A DNA stretch of 64,000 nucleotides from Magnolia sinica. Taxonomy: Eukaryota; Streptophyta; Magnoliopsida; Magnoliales; Magnoliaceae. The first letter of the stretch is position 1. The number at the start of each line of letters is the position of its first letter. Positions 11,001 through 21,991 of the stretch are shown here, piece by piece. Location: positions 28,068,501 through 28,132,500 of the forward strand of contig NC_080577.1 of the NCBI RefSeq assembly GCF_029962835.1, written 5' to 3'. The translations under genes were made by a program, and so were the position numbers. The notes below the pieces were generated by a model. It did not search any database, had not been told where the DNA came from, and saw nothing but the letters and a program-made list of their open reading frames with translations.

Positions 11001-13572
11001 ATGATAGAAGAGATGGGGATCATATTGTCTGGGACCATGTTGACATGTGAGCGATGCACTGATGCCAATATGACCATTGCTATGGTGTGTTCCTAGAGCC
11101 AAGGCAAAAGAGGTAGGTTAATGTCTAGTGGGCTACCGAATGGAAAACTTCTGCCAAATCAACACTTAAAAGCCAACGCCAATTTGTTGGGAGAAGAGCT
11201 AGAATGATGATTATGAGATGGGTTCCCTGATAGTAAAGAATCTCATGCAAGGCTGCAACAACTTAGTGTAGTGCAGCCAGGTAAAAGAGGTTGCTGTCTA
11301 GTGGCATGCCAATCAGAAATTGTTGCCACTCTACCATTTAAAAGCCAACTCCAAAAGCTGGGAGAAAGGTTAAGATGATGACGACCAAGTGGGTTCCTAT
11401 CAGTAAAGAATCTTGTGCAAGACAGCTACAACTCGGTGTGATGAAAGCCTGCCACACCAAAGTTTAAAAACTCGAATTTAAAGTTTTACGGGGCCAAGTG
11501 GTGATTCAAAGATCAAATCAGTAATTCAGTTTTAAATTGCTAGGTTTTCCCTCTATTGATAACAATGAACATGTCTAGGCTGTAGTATATTTTTTGTGGT
11601 TTTTCAATTCCTGAATTGATCATATCACGCATCAACCAAGTTGTCTGAGCACTTATTCGAGTTCCCTCAAGTTTTAACCCCAATACTTGAGTATTGATTA
11701 AGTTGACTTGACTAAGTCAATCTTTCACAAACTCGATCAAGATACTAAATGTTTTTTTAAGGATAATCAAGAATTTTAAATGTTGGCTATTAACTCCAAG
11801 TGTAGGCCATTAACAAATAAAATTTAGTGAAAAAGCAACCCTTTTTTTGAATGGCATGAAAATGCATCCAATGCAAAGACCCATCATCAAACTTACAGAC
11901 CTCTCAACAGCGCCCTTCGTAAACCATGACACATCACTTCCAGGTCCCGGTTCAAGTGCAATTGAATAACCTCCCTTGGCAATCTGATCTTGGGCTGTGC
12001 TCAAGTGGGCAAGAAAAGGGTTCAACAGCCCTGAAGCAATCTTTTCCATCTTTCCATTTGCTGTAATAACCAAATCACATCTGACAAAAAGGGCAGGAGA
12101 TATCTGTTAGCAAGAACTAAGGCAGATTGGCAAAGACACAATTCACATCTTAAAATTCTAGGATTTCAGAACCAAAAATATGTGAAGTGAACAACATAGA
12201 ACCTTAAAATAGCATGATTCCTTTTGAAATGTGACAATTCACAGAAAGAACAAAATTGAAAGACCAAAAAAAAAAACCTTGAAACTTATCAACTTGTTCA
12301 CTTCATACCACAGAACCCAGAAAGTAGCAAGTCTGTCTAAAGTTCCTACTGGGGAAGATCCACCAAACAGATATCAACAGATTACTCTGGAAGCATGATC
12401 TCTCACAGCATGCTAAAGGTGCACCAAAATTCACATTTCAACTACAGTCCACATTGATCTTGTTACATATATTCTTTGGTAATAAAAATCCCAACTTCCA
12501 AAATTCCAATTACTGAATGCAAAGAACATAGAGTTCACAAATCAGGTTACTTGCATTTCTAGCATTTGAAATTTCCTATGACAATAAATAAATGGATACT
12601 GAAATTCCATTGCCAATATGTTCATAACAGCAAAGCAGCAATATCAGCCTCGAAATTCAATAACCCAATTTGGGAACCAAGAAAAGAAATAGTTCGAAAC
12701 TCAAGGAAATGGAAATGTGAGGAAACGAAAATTGGTTTTCCCTGTTTGTTTCCTTGACGAAAATCTCCATGGAAATCTGTTTGTGTTCACTTCCTCCACC
12801 ACCAGAGCACCTCTGATCTGGACCATCCACAATATGGGCTCGCCTTTGATTGACAATCCCTCCCAAAAATATTACTTTGATCAGACTCTGACTGGATGAT
12901 CCTATCCATCAATCAATGGCTAGGAAAACGGATGGTTCATAGTATTGTAATAGAGAAGATTTGATCTGTGATCTGGACTGTCCATCATGTGATGCCCACC
13001 TTTGATTGCCATCCCTCCCATAAACATGCCACAGGATAGAAACAACCCATACAACAAAACATTCAAACTCCATCAAAAACACACTACAGGGATTGAAACA
13101 ACCCATTCTTCCAACAGATCACTACACAGAAAAAGATGATGCTGACAAAACCCACTGAAAATGCAACTAACACATACAGATGATCAAATTTCAACACTCC
13201 TTAAAATACATAAAAACTAAGAAAGAAAGGATCTTTGCTGAAGCATTGCGAAATCAAACCACAAAAACCCTAAAAACCAACAAATTCGAGAATTGCATGT
13301 TTTCTGCCAATGAATTCCTCAAAAAAATTGATGAATCACATCTGATCTAATGAAAATAAATAAAAAATCAAATGCCGAAAATCCACTCATTTAAACCTCT
13401 AAAATCTCTCGAATTCACAAGATTCTCTTCACAAACTGATCGAATTAAAACAAAATGAAACCAAACAAAACAAATCTCAGAAAATAAGAGCAAAATTCAG
13501 ATCAATAAATTACCTAGTTCGAGTAGGCGTGAGCTGAAAAACTGCCGAATCGAGGCGCGTCTCTGACTTCAT
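1..13572 (-). CDS. CIP7: COP1-interacting protein 7 (CIP7)-like gene, 9 exons, 3' end beyond window
   Basis: Exons in transcription order: 13572-13514, 12080-11901, 10683-10563, 10476-10437, 10004-9952, 9835-9780, 8915-8763, 8625-8390, 1492-1 (continuing). All junctions are GT-AG, phases agree, and the frame stays open to base 1, giving about 796 residues. The start was chosen because MKSETRLDSAVFQLTPTRTR is the family N-terminus, although the frame is also open upstream. Exons 1-3 carry the conserved N-terminal domain (CDLVI-ANGK, IASGLLNPFLAHL, ERFVRFVSTPEVLERV). Exon 9 is Pro/Gln-rich, then basic (KKVGRSGKK), then Ser/acidic, and Lys-rich at the window edge. In Arabidopsis CIP7 is a nuclear protein that binds COP1 and promotes light-regulated gene expression; that role is inferred here by family. 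Arabidopsis CIP7 is about 1,060 residues, so a few hundred are missing. I see no frameshift. A CIP7 paralogue is possible, so the symbol is family-level. Confidence 0.86.
1636..2098. mobile_element. hAT-like MITE remnant, one end degraded
   Basis: Rich in inverted GGCTTGG / CCCAACCCG / GGGCC strings. The right side ends ATTGCCACCCCTA, which matches the common plant hAT terminal motif TAGGGGTGGCAAT read in reverse. The left side (CTTGACCCAGCC) pairs with sequence a little inside the right end, so the left terminus seems lost. Confidence 0.45.
2205..2553 (+). mobile_element. L1-type LINE 3'-end fragment
   Basis: A T/C-rich untranslated tail (TTTGTTTAGGG, TCTGTCTGATTAATAATATT) ends in A9 at 2545-2553, the usual 3' end of plant L1 elements. 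No coding domain remains. Confidence 0.4.
3930..3992 (-). mobile_element. RTE-type LINE 3' end, outer piece
   Basis: CATCATCATCATCTAAGCC followed by ACCAACTAATTGGAGTCAGC is the reverse complement of the plant RTE 3' end with its short tandem tail. It is cut at ACATG (3988-3992) by the LTR at 3993-7458 and resumes at 7459. Confidence 0.6.
4995..5007 (+). promoter_or_regulatory. TATA-like box of the solo LTR
   Basis: CTATATAAAAC lies 40-50 bases before the GA-rich leader, inside the solo LTR. It is a plausible LTR promoter; activity is unknown. Confidence 0.35.
5045..5092. repeat. (GA)n microsatellite
   Basis: About 24 uninterrupted AG units directly after the presumed LTR transcription start. 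Confidence 0.9.
7459..7620 (-). mobile_element. RTE-type LINE 3' region, inner piece
   Basis: Starts with the ACATG duplication and continues the RTE sequence (AATCCTTATCCACC, CTACCTCCAGCCACGCCC). It is the other half of the piece at 3930-3992. The inner boundary is approximate. Confidence 0.5.
8021..8063. repeat. (GC)5 and (AT)n microsatellites
   Basis: A GCGCGCGCGC run followed almost directly by about 15 AT units, within intron 8. Confidence 0.9.
8390..8625 (-). CDS. CIP7: CIP7-like exon 8
   Basis: Acceptor TTAAAACAG, donor AATGCAG|GTATGG. It encodes REACLRYMELWKQKHETGQW followed by an acidic and Ser-rich stretch. It spans about residues 221-299 and is followed by the 6.9-kb intron 8. 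Confidence 0.87.
8763..8915 (-). CDS. CIP7: CIP7-like exon 7
   Basis: Acceptor TTTTGCCAG, donor TTTGAG|GTAGGT. It encodes VQLLRVLETRKTVLQKEQGM, then AFARAVAAGFDMDQMTQLIS and FAECFGATRL. This is the second strongly conserved block of the family. Confidence 0.87.
9112..9424. mobile_element. MITE candidate in CIP7-like intron 6
   Basis: The left end CTTAAGGGTATTTTTGGATT and the reverse complement of the right end, CTTAGGACATGTTTGCCACG, form imperfect terminal inverted repeats. The inner arms also pair (GGAAATGGAAA with TTTCCTTTTCC). Length is about 310 bp with no coding capacity. Confidence 0.4.
9780..9835 (-). CDS. CIP7: CIP7-like exon 6
   Basis: Follows GTATTGCAG and ends at TCGAA|GTAAGA. 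It encodes PGVQTAESNGSTTQEETS. The split Lys codon is completed by exon 7. Confidence 0.78.
9952..10004 (-). CDS. CIP7: CIP7-like exon 5
   Basis: Follows ATGGACAG and ends at TTCAAG|GTATTG. It encodes RKPIVDTNADKAIVLFK. Its 53-nt length keeps frame with exons 4 and 6. Confidence 0.77.
10437..10476 (-). CDS. CIP7: CIP7-like exon 4 (40-nt microexon)
   Basis: A 40-nt exon between GTAGCAG and G|GTACTA, encoding VEGHQARSTESIE. It is in phase with exons 3 and 5 (GAAG + GTCGC gives E-G-R). It is too short to find by ORF length and rests on splice sites and frame continuity. Confidence 0.75.
10563..10683 (-). CDS. CIP7: CIP7-like exon 3
   Basis: The acceptor is TTGTTAG and the donor is AGCACT|GTAAGT. 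It encodes STPEVLERVNTIESEILQID and an Ala/Ser/Gln stretch ending NPGLST, about residues 80-120. This is a helical, charge-rich segment conserved in the family. Confidence 0.86.
11108..11450. repeat. ~172-bp tandem duplication in CIP7-like intron 2
   Basis: The run GTTGCTGTCTAGTGGCATGC... AAAGCCAACTCCAA... GGGAGAAAGG... AGTAAAGAATCTTGTGCAAG repeats an adjacent diverged block (GGGCTACCGAATGG, AAAGCCAACGCCAA, AGTAAAGAATCTCATGCAAG). Confidence 0.5.
11901..12080 (-). CDS. CIP7: CIP7-like exon 2
   Basis: It follows the acceptor TTTTTGTCAG and ends at GAGAG|GTCTGT. It encodes about residues 20-80, including ANGKMEKIASGLLNPFLAHL and AKGGYSIALEPGPGSDVSWF. An alternative donor six bases on (TCT|GTAAGT) looks stronger but would shift the frame of exon 3. 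The GTCTGT donor restores the family motif ERFVRFV. Confidence 0.85.
12800..13035. repeat. Direct repeat of ~70 bp in CIP7-like intron 1
   Basis: TGATCTGGACCATCCACAAT... CCTTTGATTGACAATCCCTCC near 12,815-12,865 recurs as TGATCTGGACTGTCCATCAT... CCTTTGATTGCCATCCCTCC near 12,965-13,020. The rest of intron 1 (12,081-13,513) shows nothing else I can name. Confidence 0.45.
13514..13572 (-). CDS. CIP7: CIP7-like exon 1 (start codon)
   Basis: Holds the ATG at 13572-13570 and residues 1-19 plus two bases of codon 20. It ends at AG|GTAATT. Joined to exon 2 it reads TPTRTR-CDLVI, the conserved N-terminal block of the family. Confidence 0.87.
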
Positions 13573-13702
13573 TGCGACAGAACAGATCGGATGAAAAGCT
13601 TCGAGTGCTTCGGATCTCTCTCGAAAACTAGGGTTTGAATTAGCAGAGGAAGAAACTAAATTGAAATTCGATAAACAGAAAAAAAGGAAAAGCTTACATT
13701 CT

Positions 13703-13747
<45 letters not shown>

Positions 13748-13986
13748 TTCCAGGAATTTGATTTCTCCGAGAGAAAGAAAGTGAATTTAAGATCCGAATC
13801 AGCAGAATTCAAAGCAGCGAGAGAAGGGAAGCGATTTTAAGATCCAAATCCGCAGTATTCAAAGGCGAGAGAGAGAGAGAGAGAGAGAAGTAATTTAATT
13901 TCGAAAAATAAAATTAATAGAAAGGGGTATTTTAGTAAATTAGAGTGTAAGAATATGACGTGACTGTCCAGTTCTAGGAGAAATAT
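13573..13986 (-). promoter_or_regulatory. CIP7-like 5' UTR and proximal promoter region
   Basis: The 414 bases upstream of the ATG carry two GA/CT tracts (13707-13742 and 13868-13888). CT-rich leaders are common in plant 5' UTRs and GAGA-type promoters. I see no convincing TATA box. A MITE begins at 13987, so this region is short. Transcript ends cannot be placed from sequence. Confidence 0.45.
13707..13742. repeat. (GA)n microsatellite in CIP7-like 5' region
   Basis: About 18 uninterrupted GA units 135-170 bases upstream of the start codon, read as CT on the coding strand. Confidence 0.9.
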
Positions 13987-14369
13987 TTTGATACTCTGGC
14001 AGAGTGTGATGGATGATACACAGGCACTTAAGAAATCACATATGGATTAAACCGTCCAATTCTTTCTACCAGCTTAGATGTATTTTGAACAAAAATTTAT
14101 GATTATTTGATTATCTGACTTTAATATTGAAGGGAACTTATTTACAGTTTAAAATGAAAAATATGCAATGGTTTTTTTTTTCTTTTTTTAAATAAACAAA
14201 GTGTCCATGAATCAAAGGTCAGGATTGTTCATCCAATCAGATTCTTGGATTGTAATTTTGAGACCGTAGGTTCCACAATTTAACCGGTATAACTTGAGTT
14301 GATGTGTGCAAATGTGTAACGTTTCCAAGTGCACGCGTATCAAGCGTCATGGGCAGCCAGATTATCAAA
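13987..14369. mobile_element. MITE, TTTGATACTCTG family, copy 1
   Basis: The left end TTTGATACTCTGGCAGAGTG is answered at the right by the reverse complement TTTGATAATCTGGCTGCCC. GATACACAGGCAC on the left pairs with GATACGCGTGCAC on the right. About 380 bp, non-coding. Related copies are at 26022 and 31443. Confidence 0.55.
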
Positions 14370-14900
14370 TAACTACCGCAGCTTTCAGTGTACCCGAGTG
14401 GCTGGCTGCTATGTACACGTGGGCTTAGCGTCACCAAGACAGAATACGTGTGTGATCTCAGCGATTCATCATGGAACACGTGTGAGTGATACGAGCAGTT
14501 CATCATGTTGAGAACGGTGAAAGGGGTGGATGAAAAATTAGGGATGAGCCACATGGGCCAATGAATATGGACGGCTGTTGTTTCTGCCAAACCGTCCATT
14601 TTTAATCATAGAAGTTATGCGTGGCTTTCTGGACGGCTGAGATTTCTCAATGGATCATTTTTATTTGATGTAATTGTATATATTTTTAAATAAATTCTTT
14701 TAAATCAGCATTAAATGCATGCATCAAACAACATTACATTTGTGAATGGTCGAAAATTCTGCTTTTCTAAATCTTGATTGATCCGCATCATACAATTAAA
14801 TTGATTTTCTTGCTTGTAGGATCCGGATTTCATTTTGGTTTGAAAGTGAAGACGAGTTGCCCATGTCAGATTTCATGATATTTCAAAGTTAGAGCTTGGT
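14370..14900. other. Intergenic, no recognisable feature
   Basis: AT-rich sequence with short ORFs only. No splice-consistent coding block or terminal repeats were seen. Confidence 0.4.
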
Positions 14901-16765
14901 GCCCCTGTCATAAAATATGTGACATGTGCACTTCATTCATTTATTACCACATATCATTTTAAAACACAGGCTAAAAAAATGAAGCTGAACACTCACCATT
15001 AAATGTTCTCCCTATAGTGTGATCCACTGATTTGTCCCATTTTTGGGAGCATACTTCAGAATGATATGAACAAATGAATAAAAGACGTGAATAAAACATA
15101 TACATCACAGTGCAACCTATAAAATCCACCTTGTTTTTGTTTCCTGGAAGTTGTTGTACATGTCATACTGCATCCTTCTGCCGAAGATTCTTGTAAGATG
15201 TAATTAATGCTTAAAAAATATAAAATATATTGCAGTTACCTAAAATACATCCAACCAAACACGCCCTTAACAGTTTGGATATTGAACGTGTTTAAAATTC
15301 GTGTGTGGATTAGGTATTACCCTTGCTTGTTCAATCTTGGGATAGGCTGAGGCTACAATTGCCATTGAGGGGCTACCGAATGAATTTTATCTACACTGTC
15401 AATACATTTTTCTATATCATTTTGGCATATCAGACCAAAAATAAGACATATAAATCTTAAGTGAACTACACCACAGGAAGCAGCGATGCTAAACATGCCC
15501 ACCATTGAAACCTTTTTAGGGCCCACTGTGTTATTTATTTGAAATTGAACATGTTGATATGGTCATATACACATAGATGAAGTAAAAAACGCAAATATCA
15601 TTTTGATCCAAAACTTATGTGGCCCTCGAGAAATTTTCAATGGTAGAATTTTAATCCCCACGTTGTGGTCCATTTAAGCCTTGGATCTTCATTATTTTTG
15701 GGGGTCATAATCTAAAATTTAAGCCTTGGATCTTCATTATTTTTGGGCGTTATAATCTAAAATTACATTTAAAAATGAATGGAAGGTGTGGATAAAATCC
15801 ATACATCATGGTGCCTTTATCATAATATATGTGATATATGCACTTCATTCATTATGGTCATTTTAAAACAATGGCAAAAAAATGAGGTAGATTTAAAAGT
15901 CAAATAAACCATACTACGCGTAATACTGAAGATTGAATGCTCACCGTTAAATATCCTTCCTCTAGTGTGATCCCTGATTTGTCTCACTTTTGGAAGTATA
16001 CCTTAGAATGACATGAATAAAACATATATATCACAGTGCAAGCCATAAAATCTTTTTCTTTTTGTTTCTTAAAAGTTGTTGTTGTAAATGTCATACTGCA
16101 TCCCTTCAACCGAATATTCTTGTAAAATGTAATTAATGCTTAAAAAGTATAATATATATTACATATACCTAAAATACATCCAACCAAACATACCATTAAC
16201 AGTTTGGACACCGTACATGTTAAAAATTCCTGTTGGATTAGGTACTACCCTTGGTTCGGAGCTTGGGTATGTGTGCCAGTGTAGTATAAAAAAAAAAAGT
16301 TACTACCCTTGTGTTTAGAGCTCGGGATAAGCAGAGGCATTTAGGACCACTAAGAGGCCACCGTGGTGAATGAATTCTGTCTACATTGTCAATACATTTT
16401 TCTATATCATTTTGGAATATTGGACCAAAAAAAGACATAAATCTTAAGTGAACCACACCACATAAAGCAGCTGTGCTAAAGATACCCACCAGTGAAACCT
16501 TTTTAAGGTCCACTGTGTTATTTATTTGAAATCAAATCTGTTGATATGATCATATACACATGGATGAAGTGAAAAAAGCATACATCATCTTGATCCAAAA
16601 TTTATGTGGCCTCCAAGATTTTTTCAATGGTAGAACTTTAATTCCCACATTGTGGACCATTTAAGCTTTGGATTTTCGTTATTTTTGGGGTCATAATCTA
16701 AAATTACATTTAAAAATGGATGGAAGGTGTGGACAAAATTCATACATCATGGTGGCCCCTTAGTG
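14900..16765. repeat. Tandem duplication, two ~0.93-kb units
   Basis: Unit 1 (about 14,900-15,815) and unit 2 (about 15,815-16,765) share the same order of landmarks: ATGCACTTCATTCATT, a CACTCACC(A/G)TTAAAT block, ATACATCCAACCAAACA, CTGTCAATACATTTTTCTAT, CCACTGTGTTATTTATTTGA, and a region about TCATTATTTTTGGGG. The units differ by many substitutions and small indels, so the duplication is old. Confidence 0.65.
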
Positions 16766-17079
16766 GCCCTTGGAGCCTCTGCCTGTCCTAAGCTCCGAAC
16801 ACGCGGGTGCGCCCTTAAAATTCTAGCGAGTGTAACACGCTTCCCCCATCCATCTCATGACTGCAAGTACACTTGGCGTGTGGCCTAGATATGCAGTGGA
16901 CTGAGGGCTGGATTACTTACTACTAGTTACATTTGGATAGGTTGGTAGCATTTTGATTATACCCTTGGCCATCTTTTGTTAAATGAGATATTTTTCTGGT
17001 GGACATGTATCACGTGCTGCTACCATTATTTGCATTTCACCTATGCTGTCCATTTATTTTTTAGCCTAAAATGAAACAT

Positions 17080-17420
17080 ATCCAAAACACACTATGGCTA
17101 CACCATAGGAAAAAGTGGAATAATGACATTCACTGGGGTAACTTTCCTGGCCGTTTAGTGATATTGATTTATCATCTAACCTATCGATGAGATTAGTGAG
17201 ACATGGTTGAAAGGAAAATACAGATATAAGCTTGATTCGAAACTTGATGGCTTTAAGAAGTTTTTAACCATAGGCATTTAATTCTCACCATTTCTTGTGT
17301 TGTGATCCACTTGAGCTTAGAATATGCTTCAATTTTAAGCTCATGCTCTAAAATGATCTGGACTTGATGGATAAGACACGTACATAATGGTGGCCCATGG
17401 AGTTTACTCAGCACACATCA
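17080..17420. repeat. GTGGGCCC-family foldback, degraded
   Basis: The motifs CTGTCCATTTATTTTTTAGCC, ATGGTGGCCCATGGAG and GGACTTGATGGATAAGAC are arranged as two opposed arms around 17,250. There is no coding capacity. Confidence 0.4.
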
Positions 17421-17436
17421 ATGGAAACCCATTACG

Positions 17437-17808
17437 TACTGAGTGAACCCTATGGGGCCCACCACATATGTATTCATCTTATCTATGCCGTCCATTCATT
17501 TTTCCATAACGTTTTAAGGCATGAGGCTAAAATAAAAGCATAATGATGTTTCTTCTTCATCTAACCTGTCCATAAGATCACACAAGCATAGATGTAGGGA
17601 AAAAGCAAATATCCGTTTGATTCAAAACTTCCGTAGCCTTTAAGAATTTTTCAAAGGTAAAAGTCCAATTCAAATTGTTTCCTGTGGTGTGGTCTACTTG
17701 AGCTTTGGATATACTTCTATTTTGGGCTCATGCCTTAAAATTAGATGGATGGAGTGGATAAAAGGCCTAAATCACTGTGGGCCCCACAGAGTTGAGTTAC
17801 TCGGTACA
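17437..17808. mobile_element. GTGGGCCC-family foldback MITE
   Basis: Opposed arms: GAGTGAACCCTATGGGGCCC ... TATGCCGTCCATTCATTTTT at left and GATGGATGGAGTGGATAAAA ... GTGGGCCCCACAGAGTTGAG at right. Most of the element can fold as one imperfect hairpin. Confidence 0.55.
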
Positions 17809-18034
17809 TAATCCGCTTCCATTATCAATAGGCAATGTTGGGGCTGTTTCATATTCCAGCAGTGGGTCACGCCTATTGCACAGCCATTCTGGATTTGCAT
17901 GTGCACCCAATCCAGTGCACGTGCGCATGTACAGAAACAGACCCTATAGTGAAAGTTAAAAATCTCTTGGGTGAAATGATGATTTTATCCCTTTTAATAA
18001 CATGCATGCAGTGCTTTTGTACAGGAGCTATATA

Positions 18035-18649
18035 ATTAGGTGTGGCCATTACTGTAGGGCCCGCCTTGATGAATGTATTCTATATCTATGTTGTCCATTT
18101 ATTTTTTCAAATCATTTTAGAACATGAAGCAAAAATAAAGTGTATCTGAATCTCAGATGAAACACCCATTACCTACATATCCGGTTATAAAAGTATTGAA
18201 TCAAGCTGATATTTGTTTTTTTCCCTCTTTATTCAGGTTTATGGAACTTTATCAACAGGTTGGATGGCAAATAAACATTATGAAAACATTATGGTGGGCC
18301 ACAGGAAGTTTCTAACGGTGGGATGTTAAATCACCTCTGTTTGCTATATTATGGTCCACTTGAGATTTAGATTTGCTTCATTTTGGGTCCTTACTCTTGC
18401 TTGGGTGGTAGACTCTCAAGAGTTTCAACTCCCAGTAGAGGGTTGGAGTACCCATAGGTGGTGAAATTCCACTAGTGTAAGTGTGTGGGGTGTATTTTTT
18501 TTTTAAAAAAGATTTGCTTCATTTTTTTGGCTCATATCCTAAAATAATCTGAAAAAAATCATACACGGCGTCCATATAAAATACATACCTCAATGTGGGC
18601 CCCACGGTAAGAGCCACACCGTCTTAGGTGAGGCTGGGCCACACCTAAT
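18035..18649. mobile_element. MITE with ATTAGGTGTGGCC ends, interrupted by a SINE
   Basis: Perfect 13-bp terminal inverted repeats ATTAGGTGTGGCC (18035-18047) and GGCCACACCTAAT (18637-18649) flank opposed GTGGGCCC-type arms. The SINE at 18385-18510 sits within the right arm. Confidence 0.6.
18385..18510 (+). mobile_element. tRNA-derived SINE, copy 1
   Basis: Flanked by a perfect 15-bp target duplication GATTTGCTTCATTTT (18370-18384, 18511-18525). The head contains GCTTGGGTGGTAGACTC (box A-like) and GGGTTGGAGTACCC (weak box B). The tail is TGTG-rich, then T and A runs. Three related copies lie at 30432, 35270 and 37639. Confidence 0.75.
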
Positions 18650-19296
18650 CTGCTATCAAAGTAGACTTGGCAGCAAGCTGAAAGGGAGGAGGAGACAAAC
18701 TGGAAAAGAAAGGGTTGGCGCCCAGAGTCATTGGAAAGAGTAAGACCTAGCTTTGTGAGTTACATCTAAGTTGTCTGATAGACACCACCCACATTTTTAT
18801 GTTTTTAAAATATGACTTTAGTTTAAAAGGTCTTTAAATGTTCTTCGAATATGCAATGTTGAGCGCACTTTAAAAAACAAATTGTGGTGGAAAAAACTGT
18901 CCACATATTACTCGCATTAAAAATAAAATAAAAGGATTAAATTGACTAATTTATGAAGCCCAATGTGGTTGAGTCATGGTCAAGAAAATTCTAGCCTTTA
19001 GTCCACGGACACTTGTTGAAATAGAGCTACATCTAGACTAGTCTTGGGTGAAATAAGACTACATCTACACTAGACTTGAATTAGAGGTTATGATGGCCTA
19101 AATAATCATATTTTAGGAATATGATATTATTGGGCCATTCAAATTCTCACATAACTATATACTACACAAGTTATTCTAAGGTCAAGACCATGTATGATTT
19201 GTGAAACTTACCTTTATATGCTCACCTAAAAAAAAAATAAGTACATCTATTTGACTCTTAATAAGGATAGCATTTGCTGAGAAAATCTCTCTTAAG
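18650..19296. other. Intergenic, no recognisable feature
   Basis: No repeat structure, coding block or terminal motif that I can support. Confidence 0.4.
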
Positions 19297-19560
19297 AACT
19301 GTTGACACATGGTGTGGGCACAAAATTTGGATGGTCCATTAGATGAATCACCTTATGAAATATCTTCATGGCTAACTTTTTTGCCTGATCCAAAAATCTT
19401 GTGGGCCATGGTAAAGTAAAAACTCTCGGGCCTTGATTTACCTCTCACATTATTAGGACCCACAAGATATTTTGACCGGGCTAAAAAGTAAGCGTAAGAA
19501 GTTTTATAAGGTGACTCATCTAGTGGACTGTATGGATTTTGATCCCACATCATGTATCAA
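19297..19560. mobile_element. Foldback MITE candidate
   Basis: The arms pair: GGTCCATTAGATGAATCACC at left with the reverse complement of GGTGACTCATCTAGTGGACT at right, extending outward to ACATGGTGTGGG and CCCACATCATGT. About 260 bp. Confidence 0.5.
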
Positions 19561-20940
19561 AAGTACTCATGAAATTCTTATGAGAATCAATTCTCAAGAA
19601 AGCATTTTTATATACACTTGTCAAAAAATTTATATAAAGATGAAGAAAACTTATTCCTAATATGATGCATGTAAAAAACACAATTTCTATACAAATACAT
19701 TTATGTACCAAATGTGCCACATGTGTGATTGTTTATATTCAAGCAATCACATGTGTCGCATGGACCACTATCGAACTGTAATATATTGGCTAAATGTATT
19801 ATTCTGCACATGCATTATAAATGCTACATGCGTCACTTATAAAAATATAGAAAAAGTCTCATCTAATCTGTTGCGTATTTTACCTGTCCACATAAATGCA
19901 TCTGTTTGTATTTTATTTTTAGCAATCCTTAAAAGTATACAGGTGTTTGGCAAATAAAGCATAGTACCATTAATCCGCTGTAACATAATTTGAATCTTAT
20001 GTAATTTGCAGGACAAAACTTTACTTGCACCCAAACTGAACACTAGCAATATGCAATTCCCCACTTTAATAGTATATGCCGCATGTACAGTTTTTTAGTG
20101 GTTGTATATTGTGTGGGTTCCATTACAAGAGTATCAAATAATTCCCCCAACTTTGGTAGTGGGAAATTAAAAAAAATATATAACAATAACAATAATGGAG
20201 ATTTTTTTCAATTTGGATGCATGGTAAGAAAAGGGAAGAAAAAGTAAAAAGAAAATGAATGGGCTTTTCTAATAGTAGACATTTCATATTTAGATGGCGA
20301 AGGAATCATCGATTTCAAAATCCAATTATTATTCAACATGAAATTTTCAATTGTTATCTAAACAACTCTGTTAAAATGGAATTTATAAGAATTCATTCTC
20401 AGAAAAAATTTAAAAACCTATGGAATATATATATAAGAAAATCAAATTGGCTTGACATATGAGACACGTGACAGAAAACTATCAGAGCAGACTTCTCGAG
20501 CTATTAATGTATCTACTGCCAGAGAAGTTGAGCTGAATAAGGAAACCTGATAGCCAAGCCATATCAATGGACTAACCTGTATCTTAAATACCAACCTAAA
20601 CCTTGGATTCCGACCTTGACACCAATTTCGGAACAGAAAGATCCGGAGAGAATCTCGCAATGTATAAAAATACAATCTATCCGATAAGATCTTAGCTGAA
20701 AATCACGCTGATTAAGACAAAAATGAAGATATTCTCGAGAACAAATTCCAACTCCAATGCGAGCCCCTTCAATGTATGCAGCAAATATATTCAAATATAC
20801 AAAAGTCTTATAAATACATCATCCCTCCTTGAGGGAGAGGTACGTATAAAAATTCTGACTCTAGCCACACCTATTTTTAGTTTATATGCCTAACTTAAGC
20901 ATGAAATGGTTCTCGACAACAACTAGTGCCTCCCGTGTTC
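19561..20940. other. Intergenic, AT-rich, no recognisable feature
   Basis: Only short ORFs with no family resemblance. No terminal repeats were seen. Confidence 0.35.
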
Positions 20941-20959
20941 ATTGTTTTCCATTAAAATG

Positions 20960-20961
<2 letters not shown>

Positions 20962-21003
<42 letters not shown>
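20962..21003. repeat. (GT)n microsatellite
   Basis: About 20 GT units, interrupted only at the edges. Confidence 0.9.
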
Positions 21004-21007
<4 letters not shown>

Positions 21008-21179
21008 TGACCTTGTGTGGGCCCCATCATGATGGGTGTCGAACATTTAACCCATTAGTCAGATGCATCATTCCATGGTGGGTTACAGGCTTAAAAATTA
21101 AGTAAATCCATGACTTGGGTGGGCCACACCACATAAAATAGTTGAGAAGAGTAACTCTCACATTAAAACATTCGTAATC

Positions 21180-21725
21180 ATTTATCGGGTCCACCGAGTG
21201 TGGTTCACAAATTCAGCCCATCCATTGTGTGTGTCCTACTTGGATGAGGGATCAAACCAAGTTTTAACCACATCCAAACCTCAAGTGGGCCACCACCAAG
21301 TGCTTTTATATATTCTAGACATGTCTTCACATGGTTTTAGATGGTATGGCCCACCTAAGTTCGTATAAGCTAATTTATGGGATATCCCATAACCTAAAGG
21401 GAAGCCATCAAATGCATGGTGTTGATGTTCAACACACGTCATGGTGGGCCCACACAGCTCGACCTCACGAGAAGCTCCATGAGGCTGACCTTATAATATT
21501 AGGTCATGTAATATCTCAAAAATTAACCCTACGTAGAACTTAGGAGTGTCATATCATCTAAAACCATGTGAAGACATGTCTAAAACATATAAAAGCACTT
21601 GGTGGGGCCCACTTGAGTTTTGGATGGGGCTGAAACTTGGTCTAACCCCTCATCCAAGTGGGACATATAATGGATGGGCTGAGTTTGTGAACCACATCTC
21701 AATAGGCCCAATAAATGATTATGAA
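21180..21725. repeat. Foldback with ~170-bp arms
   Basis: ACATGTCTTCACATGGTTTT at about 21,320 has its reverse complement at about 21,560. Pairing extends outward through GGGCC-containing segments to TTCACAAATTCAGCCCATCC at left and GGATGGGCTGAGTTTGTGAA at right. The loop is about 200 bp. Confidence 0.6.
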
Positions 21726-21778
21726 TGTTTTAATAGGAGGGTAACCCTTCTTAACTGTTATATGTGGTGTGGTGCATT

Positions 21779-21917
21779 AAAATCATGGATTGACTTGATT
21801 TTTAAGCCCGTGGCCCACCACGGAATGGTGCATCTAACTGATGGGGTAGATTTTCGACACACATCACGGCGGGATTTGAACACCCACCACTGAAAGTTAT
21901 AGATCGACTTAAGTACC

Positions 21918-21991
<74 letters not shown>

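Noticed and set aside
13510..13812. Upstream in-frame ATG at 13812 as the CIP7-like start
   Set aside because: It would add a low-complexity run across the GA tract; the conserved family N-terminus begins at 13572.
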